Assembly (NCBI GenBank): GCA_964603985.1
Contig: CAZRXG010000044.1
Location: forward strand, 1-30,078
Length of the DNA stretch: 30,078 nucleotides
Source of the DNA: CAZRXG01 sp964603985
GTDB taxonomy: Bacteria > Chloroflexota > Anaerolineae > Aggregatilineales > UBA3940
Reading direction: 5' to 3'
Below are positions 13,991-22,435 of the stretch, one piece after another (within the stretch, counting starts at the first letter, position 1; each line of letters opens with the position of its first letter). The notes under the pieces are model-generated. The model had not been told where the DNA came from and ran no database searches. It worked only from the letters and a program-made list of their open reading frames with translations. The position numbers and the translations under genes are program-made.

Positions 13991-15337
13991 ATGCACGTTT
14001 CAGGTGGGCATGTTTCGGGGCACGAATCGGGTGTGCGCGTTTTTCTCGTCGTGTGGAGCGGCCAATTGATCTCGACGCTTGGTTCCGGGCTGACGGCCTT
14101 CGCCGTCGGCGTGTGGCTGTATCAGCACACCGGGTTGGTATCACCGCTGGCCTTGCTGTTCCTGTTTAAAGCCCTGCCGGTGATCCTGCTGTCGCCTGTT
14201 GCGGGGGCGTTGGTCGACCGCCTGGATAAGCGCGTCACGATGATACTGGCCGACTGTGGCGCGGCGCTTACGACCGTGATGCTGGCGCTGCTGTTCCTGT
14301 CCGGTCGAGTTGCGCTGTGGCAGATTTATCTGCTGGTGGCGCTGGCTTCTGCATTTGAGGCTTTCCAGATTCCTGCCTTTCTCGCCTCGCTGACGCTGCT
14401 TGTTCCGCAAGAACAATACGGGCGTGCCAGCGGGCTGACGCAGGTGTCCCGGGCTGTGGCCGACATTCTCGCGCCGCTGCTGGCCGGTGTGCTGGTCGTA
14501 ACCATCCAGGTACAGGGCATTCTGGCAATCGACTTCCTGACGTTCCTTGTGGCCGTCATGACCCTGCTGCTGGTGAGATTTCCCCGGCCCAGGCGGGCAC
14601 CGGTCCACGCGCCCCGTGAACGCCTGCTGCTGGGTGAGATCGCGGCGGGGTTCCGCTACATCGCGGCGCGGCCCGGTCTGTCGATGCTGCTGGTGTTCTT
14701 CGCCATTGTCTTCTTCCTCAGCGGGCTGATCGGCGCACTGATCGAGCCGCTGGTGCTCTCCTTCACCTCCCCGCAGGTGCTGGGGATCATCCTGTCCGTA
14801 GCAGGCGTCGGGCTGCTGGGCGGCAGCCTCACATTGAGCGCGTGGGGTGGACCCAGGCGGCGCGTCAACGGCGTTCTGGGCTTCTGTTTGCTGTTTGGCC
14901 TATGTGTCGCCGTGATAGGGCTACGTCCCGTTCCGTGGCTGATCGCGCTGGCGGCCTTTGGCGCACACTTTTCGGCGCCGTTCGTCAATGGCCTGAATCA
15001 GGCTATCTGGCAGAACGCCGTTGACGAACCGATTCAGGGGCGGGTGTTTGCCATCCAGCAGATGGCTACACGTGCCGCACAGTCGCTGGCGTTCGTCGTC
15101 GCCGGGCCGCTCGCCGACCGTGTTTTCGAGCCGCTGCTGTCAGGGGGCGGACCGCTGGCAGTCTCAGCCGGGGCAATCGTCGGCACCGGGACCGGGCGTG
15201 GCATCGGCCTGATCTTTGTGATCACCGGTCTGCTGACCGCTCTGGTGGCGTTTGGGGGAGCGCTTGATTCGCGCCTGCGGTCGGTTGAAGAAGGTGTCGT
15301 CCGTGTGCCAGTGCACGGGCATGGCGTTCCGACGTGA
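13991..15337 (+). CDS. MFS efflux transporter
   Basis: 448 aa, about 12 hydrophobic segments, inner-membrane exporter of the MFS group that includes macrolide efflux and EntS-like proteins. Landmarks: VVWSGQLISTLGSGLTAFAVGVWLYQ in helix 1, the loop 2-3 motif GALVDRLDKRVTMILAD, and the central cytoplasmic loop PRPRRAPVHAPRERLLLGEI before GFRYIAARPGL. The second half has FVNGLNQAIWQNAV and GRVFAIQQMATR. Both ends are His-rich (MHVSGGHVSGH and VPVHGHGV), which is unusual and might bind metal. Drug or siderophore export is inferred from the family. ATG with GAGAGG about 6 nt upstream. It follows a strong promoter and a leader terminator, so expression is probably conditional. Confidence 0.9.
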   Translation: MHVSGGHVSGHESGVRVFLVVWSGQLISTLGSGLTAFAVGVWLYQHTGLVSPLALLFLFKALPVILLSPVAGALVDRLDKRVTMILADCGAALTTVMLALLFLSGRVALWQIYLLVALASAFEAFQIPAFLASLTLLVPQEQYGRASGLTQVSRAVADILAPLLAGVLVVTIQVQGILAIDFLTFLVAVMTLLLVRFPRPRRAPVHAPRERLLLGEIAAGFRYIAARPGLSMLLVFFAIVFFLSGLIGALIEPLVLSFTSPQVLGIILSVAGVGLLGGSLTLSAWGGPRRRVNGVLGFCLLFGLCVAVIGLRPVPWLIALAAFGAHFSAPFVNGLNQAIWQNAVDEPIQGRVFAIQQMATRAAQSLAFVVAGPLADRVFEPLLSGGGPLAVSAGAIVGTGTGRGIGLIFVITGLLTALVAFGGALDSRLRSVEEGVVRVPVHGHGVPT

Positions 15338-15389
15338 GACCGCGCAGCGCGGGAGGAACTACTTAACTCTCTCCGGTCTATACACGCAC

Positions 15390-15418
15390 TTGACGACTTA
15401 GAACGCACGTGCTATCTT
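15390..15418 (+). promoter_or_regulatory. Promoter of the nurA-herA operon
   Basis: TTGACG (15390-15395) and TATCTT (15413-15418) are separated by exactly 17 bp. The predicted start of transcription is about 15425, giving a 50-nt leader before the GTG of nurA, with AGGAGG at 15462-15467. The rest of the 138-nt gap after the MFS gene shows only a short GC-rich palindrome. Confidence 0.65.
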
Positions 15419-15475
15419 AGGGGTAGCGTTTACCGGTATGTGCGCGTATAAAGGAGAGGTCAGGAGGACGCTGCT

Positions 15476-16693
15476 GTGACGCTGGAATTCCATAAGCTCA
15501 CCGGCCAGATTGACCAGATGGGCGAATACCTGGCCAATCAGGAGTTGGATAACGAGAGCAAAACCGAGATCGCGCTTCAGATCCTGGCTGCCTATGCCGA
15601 CGAAGCCTTCCTGCCACACATCCACGAGCGCGTGCAGGACGCGGTCGAGAAGGACGCCGGATACCGGGGTGCGCGGCCCCTCGACGAGCCGATCATGAAC
15701 ACCTACTCCTGTGCTCCCCTCCCGGAGACGGCGACCATCGTCGCGACGGACGGGTCGCAGATCTACCCCCGGCAGCACGGCGCGATGCACTACTACCTGA
15801 TCAACATCGGCACGATCATCCTGCCGCACGGCAGCGGCCAGCCGCCGGATGTCTTCAGCCAGCCCTACCTGTTCTACGAAAGAGAGCTGGTCTACCCGCA
15901 GGGGTCGGGGCCGATCTCGCCCGCTACGGTCAACGCCCGGCGGACGGTCGCCGAGATGGCCGCCTTGGCCGAGCACGCCTGGAATCAACGCGGCGAAGTG
16001 CGCCCGCTGCTGGCGCTGCTGGACGGGCCGCTGCTGTTCGTGATGGGGAAAGAGGTGCCGGAGCGCGACCAACTGCGTAAGATCTACTTCAGCGCGATGA
16101 ACCGCCTGCTGGAGTTCCAGGCCAGCCTGGTTGGGTACACCGCGCGGCCCAACAGCAGTTTCCTCGTCAGGACGCTGCACCTGCTCGACATCCCCCCTGA
16201 GGAGGTCTCGCGGGGCAGCCTGGCACACAGCGGACGCCTGGAGGGCCTGTTCGACGCGCAGATCTACAATCACCTGCTCGAACCGGGCGAGCGAACCGCA
16301 CTGTTCGTGCAGATGTCGCCGCAGAACAAGGAGTTCCGCCAGCGAGGCGGGGAGGCGCTGGAGATCGCCTTCTTCTACCTCAACGTCACCGGGCCGGAGG
16401 AACCCCCACACATCGCGCGGGTTGAGGTCCCGATGTGGGTGGCGCAGGACAGGGAGCTGATCGCCGAGCTACAGGCGCTGATCTACCAGCAGTGCCAGCA
16501 GATCACCAAGCGCTACCCTTACGTGCTTATGCGCGCGGACGAGCTGGCCGTCGTCAAGGGTGACGAGCAGTACCAGTTGAACATGATGATCCGGGTGGCG
16601 ATGACGCGTCACGGGCTGGACGCCTCCGAGAGCGAGAAGCAGGCCAGCAAGGACGTGGCACGCGGCCACAAGCGGCGCTTCGAGGTGGGTTAA
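15476..16693 (+). CDS. nurA: NurA-domain 5'-3' nuclease
   Basis: Manganese-dependent nuclease that works with the HerA translocase to resect DNA ends. 405 aa, soluble. The NurA signature is clear: TIVATDGSQIYPRQHG at residues 87-102 with metal-binding D92, the second acidic site RPLLALLDGPLLF with D183, and a hydrophobic YYLINIGTIIL strand between them. The N-terminal about 75 residues are helical. The C-terminal part has IARVEVPMWVAQDRELI and the final domain YPYVLMRADELAVV, which in NurA proteins contributes a third metal ligand and the dimer interface. The start is GTG at 15476, supported by AGGAGG 8 nt upstream. First gene of a three-gene operon ending with herA, 21 nt before the next gene. 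Confidence 0.92.
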   Translation: MTLEFHKLTGQIDQMGEYLANQELDNESKTEIALQILAAYADEAFLPHIHERVQDAVEKDAGYRGARPLDEPIMNTYSCAPLPETATIVATDGSQIYPRQHGAMHYYLINIGTIILPHGSGQPPDVFSQPYLFYERELVYPQGSGPISPATVNARRTVAEMAALAEHAWNQRGEVRPLLALLDGPLLFVMGKEVPERDQLRKIYFSAMNRLLEFQASLVGYTARPNSSFLVRTLHLLDIPPEEVSRGSLAHSGRLEGLFDAQIYNHLLEPGERTALFVQMSPQNKEFRQRGGEALEIAFFYLNVTGPEEPPHIARVEVPMWVAQDRELIAELQALIYQQCQQITKRYPYVLMRADELAVVKGDEQYQLNMMIRVAMTRHGLDASESEKQASKDVARGHKRRFEVG

Positions 16694-16714
16694 AGGAATA
16701 AGGATGTAGACGTT

Positions 16715-17323
16715 ATGCCTGATATATGGGATGAGCCGATAGGACGTGTCCTCAGCTCAAACACGGCGGGGTTCTCTGCCGGGGCGCGGGTCAGCCAGAT
16801 CGACACCCCGGCCTTCGGGATGGTCGTCCGGGCGCAGCCGCGCAGCGAGAGCCGGGAGGTGATATACGGGCTGCTGTACGACATTCACATCGACGACGAC
16901 CCGATGGTCAAGCAGCTTGTCCTGGCCGACACGGTCAGCGAGGAGACGATCCGCGACCAGCACTTTCACCGCATCGTACCGGTCGAGATGAGCATCCTGG
17001 CGATTGGCTACCGGGCGTACGACGGGCAGATCCGCCAGACGCTGCCGCCGCGCCCGCCGCTCAGCCTGGACCCGGTCTTTTTGTGCGACCCGGCTGAAAC
17101 GCAGGAGGTGGTCAGCCGCTTCGACTACTTCCGCATGGTGCTCGGCACCTCGCTGGTGCCCGGCGAGCAGCTTCTGGCCGCAAACCTGCTGATCACGGCG
17201 GGAACGTACCCGGAAGAGGAGCAGTACGGGTTTCTGGTGGAAGCTGGGCGGGAAGCGGCCCGCCTGCTGAGCAATGACCTAGCGAAGCTGGACAACCTGC
17301 TCAGGCTGATCTATCCGGCGTAA
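16715..17323 (+). CDS. HAS-barrel-like protein encoded between nurA and herA
   Basis: 202 aa, no signal peptide or membrane segment. The first about 60 residues (IGRVLSSNTAGFSAGAR, FGMVVRAQ, EVIYGLLYDIHID) have the strand pattern of a HAS barrel, the beta-barrel that also forms the N-terminus of HerA. The middle has EMSILAIGYRA and a proline-rich loop (TLPPRPPLSLDPVFL). The C-terminus is helical and ends in LLSNDLAKLDNLLRLIYPA. It has no catalytic motif that I can see. Its fixed place between the nuclease and the ATPase (21 nt and 9 nt gaps) suggests a subunit or adaptor of the NurA-HerA complex. ATG, with AAGGA about 10 nt upstream. Confidence 0.7.
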   Translation: MPDIWDEPIGRVLSSNTAGFSAGARVSQIDTPAFGMVVRAQPRSESREVIYGLLYDIHIDDDPMVKQLVLADTVSEETIRDQHFHRIVPVEMSILAIGYRAYDGQIRQTLPPRPPLSLDPVFLCDPAETQEVVSRFDYFRMVLGTSLVPGEQLLAANLLITAGTYPEEEQYGFLVEAGREAARLLSNDLAKLDNLLRLIYPA

Positions 17324-17332
17324 GGAACTGAG

Positions 17333-19000
17333 ATGGCAAAGAAACACACAAGCGAACTGGACGGTTACTTCGGCGTCCGCGCGCCGCGCCTGGGCGTGGT
17401 CGTCGGCGGGTCGCTCAGCAAGGGGCTGGACATCAAGCTCGACGTGACCACCGACATCGAGGGCCTGGCGGTGGGGCGCTACGTGGTCGTGCACGGCCAC
17501 AGCCGGCGCTTCTTCTGTATGGTCACCGACATCGGCCTCGACAACACCAATCCCCAGATCATGCGCACGCCGCCCGACATGTCGAACCCTTACCTGGCCG
17601 AAGTGTACAGCGGATCGGCGGCCTACGGGATCATGCACGTCGCGCCGATGCTGACCATCGACGAGCGCGGCGCGGTCGAGCCGGTGCGCACCGTCCCGCC
17701 GCATTTTCGGGACGTTTTAACGGCGACCGAGCAGGACATCAACGACATTTTCGGCGACGAGGACGAGACACACTTCAACATCGGCGCGCCGCTGGAACTG
17801 CTGGATACCCAGATCAACGTCGACCTCACCCGCCTGGCCGAGCGCTCGGTGGGGGTGTTCGGCAAGAGCGGCACCGGTAAGAGCTACCTGACCCGCATCC
17901 TGCTGGCGGGGATCGTCACGCGCAACACGGCTGTCAACCTGATCTTCGACATGCACAACGACTACGGCTGGGAGGTGCTGAACGAAGCCGGGCAGCGGGA
18001 TAAGGGTCTCAAGCAGCTTTTCCCGGACAAGGTCGCCATCTTCACGCTGGATGACGAGTCCTCGCGGCGGCGCGGCGTGCGCCCTGACTTCGTGGTGACG
18101 CTGGCTTTCAGCGACATCGAGCCGGAGGACCTGGCGGCCCTGCGGCAGACGATGGACATCTCCGATACGATGCTCGACGCGGCCTACACCCTGCGACGCC
18201 TGTGGGGTCACAACTGGATCCAGGAACTGCTGACCGCCTCGCCGGACATCATCGAGGACCTGCTGAACACCACGACGATCAACGGGCCTTCGCTGACGGC
18301 CCTGATGCGCCGTTTGGAGCGCTTCAGGCGCTTCGGGTTCCTGGCCCCGGAGACGACCGGTGACTCGGTGCAGGAGATCATCAACTACATCGACCGGGGC
18401 ATCAGCGTGGTGCTGGAGTTCGGGCGGTACGGCAACGCGCTGGAAGCCTACATCCTGGTCGCCAATTACCTGACACGCCGCATCCGGGGGCGCTACGTCC
18501 ACCGGATCGAGGAGTCATTGGGGGATGAAGCCAAACAGCCGCCCCAACTGCTGATCACGATTGAAGAGGCACACAAGTTTCTCGACCCGCAGATCGCCCG
18601 CCAGACGATCTTCGGGACCATTGCCCGTGAGCTGCGTAAGTACAAGGTAACGCTGCTGGTCGTCGACCAGCGCCCCAGCGCGATTGACGAGGAGGTCATG
18701 TCGCAGATCGCGACGCGCGTCACCGCGCTGCTGGACAACGACCGCGACATCGGCGCGGTGCTGATGGGCGTCAGCGGGGCGCAGGGGCTGCGCGAGGTGC
18801 TGGCACGCCTCGACACGCGCCAGCAGGCCATCGTGCTGGGCCACGCGGTGCCGATGCCGGTCGTGATCCAGACGCGCGCCTACGACGCGGCCTTCTACAC
18901 GGCGATGGGCGCGCCGCTCAAGGGGAAGAAGCTCAGCCGGGCGGCGGAGAAGGGCGGCAAGGCGCTGTACGGGGACGAGGACTTTGAGGGCCTGGATTAG
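17333..19000 (+). CDS. herA: HerA-type hexameric DNA translocase ATPase
   Basis: ATP-driven DNA pump of the HerA/FtsK superfamily, the partner of NurA in DNA end resection. 555 aa. Residues about 20-125 form the HAS barrel (GVVVGGSLSKGLDIKLDV, VGRYVVVHG, PYLAEVYSGSAAYGI). The ATPase core has Walker A GKSGTGKS at 177-184, an acidic strand NLIFDMHNDYGWEV, and Walker B LLITIEEAHKFLD at 407-419 with the catalytic Glu. A conserved Gln/Arg segment, DQRPSAIDEEVMSQIATR, follows at 445-462 and probably includes the arginine finger. The C-terminus is Lys-rich. ATG with TAAGGAA about 6 nt upstream. The operon ends at the terminator 36 nt downstream. Confidence 0.95.
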   Translation: MAKKHTSELDGYFGVRAPRLGVVVGGSLSKGLDIKLDVTTDIEGLAVGRYVVVHGHSRRFFCMVTDIGLDNTNPQIMRTPPDMSNPYLAEVYSGSAAYGIMHVAPMLTIDERGAVEPVRTVPPHFRDVLTATEQDINDIFGDEDETHFNIGAPLELLDTQINVDLTRLAERSVGVFGKSGTGKSYLTRILLAGIVTRNTAVNLIFDMHNDYGWEVLNEAGQRDKGLKQLFPDKVAIFTLDDESSRRRGVRPDFVVTLAFSDIEPEDLAALRQTMDISDTMLDAAYTLRRLWGHNWIQELLTASPDIIEDLLNTTTINGPSLTALMRRLERFRRFGFLAPETTGDSVQEIINYIDRGISVVLEFGRYGNALEAYILVANYLTRRIRGRYVHRIEESLGDEAKQPPQLLITIEEAHKFLDPQIARQTIFGTIARELRKYKVTLLVVDQRPSAIDEEVMSQIATRVTALLDNDRDIGAVLMGVSGAQGLREVLARLDTRQQAIVLGHAVPMPVVIQTRAYDAAFYTAMGAPLKGKKLSRAAEKGGKALYGDEDFEGLD

Positions 19001-19035
19001 AGGCTGGGGCGCGCTGTGCCCGCTCCAGACGAAAA

Positions 19036-19072
19036 GACACCCCGCCCGGCAAGGCGGGGTGTCCGGTTTTTT
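19036..19072. terminator. Bidirectional intrinsic terminator between herA and the DUF4349 gene
   Basis: An 11-bp perfect stem, GACACCCCGCC / GGCGGGGTGTC (19036-19046 with 19053-19063), closes a 6-nt loop. It is followed by CGG and six T residues on the plus strand, and by TCTTTTC-like T-rich sequence on the minus strand. It serves both convergent genes. Confidence 0.9.
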
Positions 19073-19091
19073 ACATGTCAGGTTTTGGCCG

Positions 19092-20096
19092 TCAGTTCTG
19101 GGCTGAGGCACGCGCAGCGCGCTTCTCACGCCCGACCCGGACGCGCCACATCACGAAGCGCACGATGCCGTAGATCACCAGCCCGAACAGGATCAGCCAG
19201 GGCAGCACGGCGATGACGAAGACGATCAGGAAGTTGGCGAAGCCGCGCGCGCCGTTAATCAGCGCGTCGATGGCCTGGCGGGCAACCTCGGCGGGCCGCC
19301 AGCGGGTGTCGACCGGCTGGCCGAGGATGTAGGGCTGAAGCTCGACATAGATGCTCGAAAGGTTGGCCGACTGGGAGAGGTACTGCATGCGCCCCTTGAT
19401 CGACTCGATCTCGGCCTCGCGCTGGGTAAGCTGCTGCTCGGCGAGGAGCAGTTCCTCGGTGGTCTGGGCCTCCTGCATGATCTGCATCAGGCGCTGGCGG
19501 GCGACTTCGAGGCTCTCCAGGCGGGCCTGGAGGTCAACGTACTCCTCGGTCACGTCCTGGCCCGACTCGTTGCGCGAGGGGGTTGTGCCCTCGGCGGCCA
19601 GCGCGGATAGGCGATCCATCGTCTCCTCGAAGCGCTCAACCGGGACGCGGATCGACATGCTGATGTACGGCGATCCGGGGTCGCCGCCGTAGATATCCCT
19701 GGAGACGATGAACGCGCCTGCGGGCGCCATCTCGGCGACCATCTTCTCGACCGCTTCCTCGGCGACGCGGGTGTCCTCCGCCTGGATGGTGATGTGGCCG
19801 TTGCGGATGATCAGGCGCTCGATCGTCACCTGCTGGACGCTGATGTCCACACCCGTTGCAGCCGTCCGGGAAACGCCGGAAGGCTCTTCGGGGGCCATCT
19901 CTGCTTCCTCGACGGGGATGGCCTTTTCCTCGCCCGCGAATGCCTCATTGCCGTAGTAGCCCTCGTCCTCGGCGAAGTCGAACGCCGGTGCCGCTTGCGG
20001 CATGGGCGTTGCCGCCCCGCTAGCACATGCGACCAGCGCCAGCGTGATAAACAACAGGCCGGACAATACCAGCCACCCGTATTTTCGATTGACCAT
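19092..20096 (-). CDS. DUF4349-domain lipoprotein
   Basis: 334 aa, surface-anchored. The signal peptide ends in a lipobox (A-L-V-A-C, C24), followed by an acidic disordered linker (to about 75). The DUF4349 domain follows: LIIRNGHITIQAEDTRVAEEAVEKMVAEM, GAFIVSRDIYG, YISMSIRVPVERFEETMDRLSAL. A long coiled coil follows (VDLQARLESLEVARQRLMQIM..., EELLLAEQQLTQREAEIESIKGRMQYL), then a membrane helix near 290-312 and a basic cytoplasmic tail. The order matches the family; its biochemical role is unknown. Being both lipid-anchored and membrane-spanning is usual for these proteins. ATG with AAAGGCGG about 10 nt upstream. It diverges from the CAP-domain gene. Confidence 0.9.
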   Translation of the reverse strand: MVNRKYGWLVLSGLLFITLALVACASGAATPMPQAAPAFDFAEDEGYYGNEAFAGEEKAIPVEEAEMAPEEPSGVSRTAATGVDISVQQVTIERLIIRNGHITIQAEDTRVAEEAVEKMVAEMAPAGAFIVSRDIYGGDPGSPYISMSIRVPVERFEETMDRLSALAAEGTTPSRNESGQDVTEEYVDLQARLESLEVARQRLMQIMQEAQTTEELLLAEQQLTQREAEIESIKGRMQYLSQSANLSSIYVELQPYILGQPVDTRWRPAEVARQAIDALINGARGFANFLIVFVIAVLPWLILFGLVIYGIVRFVMWRVRVGREKRAARASAQN

Positions 20097-20207
20097 GTTC
20101 TATTTCCGCCTTTCTTGGTTCTCCTCCATAATCTCATAGGTGAGACGCTGAGTATGCTAAAAAGGTTCCCCCTTTTCCATTGTACACCGGGAAACCTGAT
20201 TGGAGAA

Positions 20208-20216
20208 TGGTAAAAT
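20208..20216 (+). promoter_or_regulatory. Extended -10 promoter close to the CAP-domain gene start
   Basis: TGG-TAAAAT is an extended -10 element. It predicts transcription starting at about 20223, only about 4 nt before the ATG at 20227, so the message may be almost leaderless. No -35 of quality is seen at 17 bp. An attTGTA-type sequence at 20179-20184 gives TACAAT on the minus strand, a possible -10 for the DUF4349 gene. Confidence 0.4.
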
Positions 20217-20226
20217 ACACATTGTT

Positions 20227-21429
20227 ATGCGTAGATGGAGATGGATGCTGCTGGTGGGCCTGCTGGCCCTGTTGGTCGTCCCCCAGCCGGGCGCGGCGCT
20301 GGCGCAGGATTCGGCGCTGGTGGCGCAACTATTGGCGGGGATCAACGCGACCCGCGTGGCGAACGGCCTGCCGCCCTTCGCGCTCAACGCGCTGCTGACG
20401 CAGGCCGCCCAGGCACACAGCGAATACCAGCGCGAGACCGGGACGGTCGCGCACGAGGGGCCGGGCGGCAACCGTCCCATCGACCGGGTGCTGGCGACCG
20501 GCTACCCGGCCAGCCGCGCCAACGAGAACCTGTACGCCGGGTGGCAGATCACGCCGGAGGAGGCATTAAGCTGGTGGCTGAGCAGCACCCCCCACCGGAA
20601 CAACCTTCTGCACCCCGTGTTACGCGAGATCGGGATCGGCATCGCGGGCGACCCTGACGGCGTGCTCTACTTCACACTCAACTTCTCGGCGCAGCCCAAC
20701 GTGCTGCCGGTGTTCATCAACGACGACGCCACCGCGACCGGCAGCGCAGACGTTACCCTGACGCTGTGGAACGAGGGCGTCTTTGGTGGAGGAGAGGGGC
20801 GCATCGGGCAGGCGACGCAGATCATGGTCAGCAACACGCCGGACTTCGCGGGGGCGGTCACGATGCCGTGGGCGCAGTACGTCGACTGGACGCTCGACAC
20901 GAGCAGTGGGACAGGTCTCAAGACGGTTTACGTGCGATTCATCGACTCTGCCGGGCGAACCGCCGACTCGCAGGACAGCATTGTGTTCGACACCGGCGTC
21001 GGGAGTGCGCCCCAGCCGACGGCCATCCCCACCGCCGACGCGCAGCCCACCCCAGGGTCGCCACAGCCCGCGCCGGCATCGCAGCCAACGCCAGCGCCGC
21101 AACTCACGTTTCCGCCGACGATCACGCCCGAAGGGATGGCCGGGGCAGAGGCGACGCCCACACCCGGCCTGCCAATCCACAGCTCGCTCACGTCGACACC
21201 GACCCTCCCGGCTTTCGGGATCGCGCCCACACCGGCGCAGACCGCCGCCCCGGTTCCAGAGCGGGTGTTTGGGGTGCCGGTCGGGAGGCTGCGCATGATC
21301 CTGTTTGGAACGCTGGCGCTCGGTCTGGGCGCAATCGCGGCGGGCGGTCTGGCCCTGGCCCGGTCGGGCGGTCACAGGGCTGAATCAACCGAAGCAGAGG
21401 AGGAGAGTGACCCCGATGGAGACGATTAA
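20227..21429 (+). CDS. Secreted, membrane-anchored CAP (SCP/YkwD-like) domain protein
   Basis: 400 aa. The N-terminal signal peptide (MRRWRWMLLVGLLALLVV..., cleaved near A-L-A-Q) supports the ATG at 20227 over an in-frame TTG at 20200. A CAP domain follows (about 28-155): INATRVANGLPPFALN, HSEYQRETG, HEGPGGNRPIDRVLATGY, ANENLYAGW, WLSSTPHRNNLL and IGIGIAGD, with the two His and two Glu of the usual metal-lined cavity. Next comes a beta-sandwich-like module (about 165-255), then a P/T/Q/A-rich stalk (about 260-350), one membrane helix (RMILFGTLALGLGAIAAGG) and a short acidic tail. CAP domains in bacteria act in the envelope; the reaction is not established. The 3' end overlaps the next gene by 14 nt. 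Confidence 0.87.
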   Translation: MRRWRWMLLVGLLALLVVPQPGAALAQDSALVAQLLAGINATRVANGLPPFALNALLTQAAQAHSEYQRETGTVAHEGPGGNRPIDRVLATGYPASRANENLYAGWQITPEEALSWWLSSTPHRNNLLHPVLREIGIGIAGDPDGVLYFTLNFSAQPNVLPVFINDDATATGSADVTLTLWNEGVFGGGEGRIGQATQIMVSNTPDFAGAVTMPWAQYVDWTLDTSSGTGLKTVYVRFIDSAGRTADSQDSIVFDTGVGSAPQPTAIPTADAQPTPGSPQPAPASQPTPAPQLTFPPTITPEGMAGAEATPTPGLPIHSSLTSTPTLPAFGIAPTPAQTAAPVPERVFGVPVGRLRMILFGTLALGLGAIAAGGLALARSGGHRAESTEAEEESDPDGDD

Positions 21430-22435
21430 CGTACTCGTGACGATGCCGTTCCCCGAACCTTTGATGGACAAGCTGGCCAATGTCTCGCCGCGCCTGGCGA
21501 TCAGCCAGCGTCCCACCGGCAACGCCGACGACCTGGCGGACATCATCGACCAGATCGACGTGATGTACACCATGTCCACGCTGCCTTTCCCGGAGAACGC
21601 ACCGCGCCTGCGGTGGGTTCAACTGCACTCGGCGGGCGTGGATCATATCCTCGACCATCGACTGTACGCCGACAGCGACGTGATGTTCACCACGACGAGC
21701 GGCATCCACGCCATCCCGATGGCGGAGTACACGCTGGCGCAGATGCTGGCCTTCGCCCATCACCTGCTGAGGATGGTGGAGGACAAGGCCACGGTCACGA
21801 CCAAATGGACGAATGGGCGTTGGGACCGCTACGTGCCGGACGAGCTTTACGGGGCGACGCTGGGCATCGTCGGCTACGGGAGCGTCGGGCGGCAGATCGC
21901 GCGGCTGGCGCAGACTTTCGGGATGAAGATTCTGGCGCTCAAGCGGGACGTGCGCCGCCTGGTTGACGAGGCCTACACCATGCCCGGTGTGGGCGACCCG
22001 GAGGCCGAGATCCCCGACCGCGTCTATCCGCCGGAGGCGCTTCACTCCTTCCTGGGTGAGTGCGACTACGTCGCGGTGACGGTCCCACTGACCGACCAGA
22101 CGCGCCGCCTGATCGACGAGGCGGCGTTGGCGGCGATGAAGCCCAACGCGGTGTTGATCAACATTGCGCGGGGTGGGATCGTGGATGAGGCGGCGCTGAT
22201 CAAGGCACTGGAGCAAAAAACCATCGCGGGGGCGGCGCTGGACGTTTTCGAGGAGGAGCCACTTCCTGCCGATAGTCCGCTGTGGGGGCTGCCCAACGTC
22301 ATCATAAGCCCGCACATCGCTGGCTTCACGCCGCAGTACGACGAGCGGGCGACCGACATCTTCGCGGAGAACCTGCGGCGCTTCGTCGCAGACGAGCCGC
22401 TGCTTAACCTGGTCGTCCGCGAGCGCGATTACTAA
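21416..22435 (+). CDS. D-isomer specific 2-hydroxyacid dehydrogenase
   Basis: NAD(P)-dependent oxidoreductase acting on 2-keto/2-hydroxy acids, 339 aa. Nucleotide-binding motif G-Y-G-S-V-G at 153-158 within TLGIVGYGSVGRQIARLAQ. Catalytic residues R252 (INIARGGIVDE), E281 (FEEEPLP) and H300 (ISPHIAGFTP). The N-terminal substrate domain has LRWVQLHSAGVDHILDH near 65-81. ATG at 21416 is chosen because AGGAGAG lies 8 nt upstream and the longer in-frame extension overlaps the CAP gene throughout; a GTG at 21407 is too close to the ribosome site. It starts inside the last 14 nt of the CAP gene, implying coupling, and ends 4 nt into the convergent CoA-transferase gene. The substrate is not readable. 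Confidence 0.92.
   Translation: METINVLVTMPFPEPLMDKLANVSPRLAISQRPTGNADDLADIIDQIDVMYTMSTLPFPENAPRLRWVQLHSAGVDHILDHRLYADSDVMFTTTSGIHAIPMAEYTLAQMLAFAHHLLRMVEDKATVTTKWTNGRWDRYVPDELYGATLGIVGYGSVGRQIARLAQTFGMKILALKRDVRRLVDEAYTMPGVGDPEAEIPDRVYPPEALHSFLGECDYVAVTVPLTDQTRRLIDEAALAAMKPNAVLINIARGGIVDEAALIKALEQKTIAGAALDVFEEEPLPADSPLWGLPNVIISPHIAGFTPQYDERATDIFAENLRRFVADEPLLNLVVRERDY

Noticed and set aside
15338..15352. GC-rich palindrome after the MFS gene (CCGCGC-A-GCGCGG) as a terminator
   Set aside because: The perfect form leaves a loop of one base and there is no T-run, so it is not a credible intrinsic terminator.
20200..20226. TTG start for the CAP-domain protein
   Set aside because: It would place polar residues before the signal peptide; the ATG at 20227 begins a normal signal peptide (M-R-R-W-R-W).
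21305..21415. N-terminal extension of the 2-hydroxyacid dehydrogenase
   Set aside because: It lies within the CAP gene in another frame, and the protein fold begins at METINVLVTMPFPEP after a clear ribosome site.
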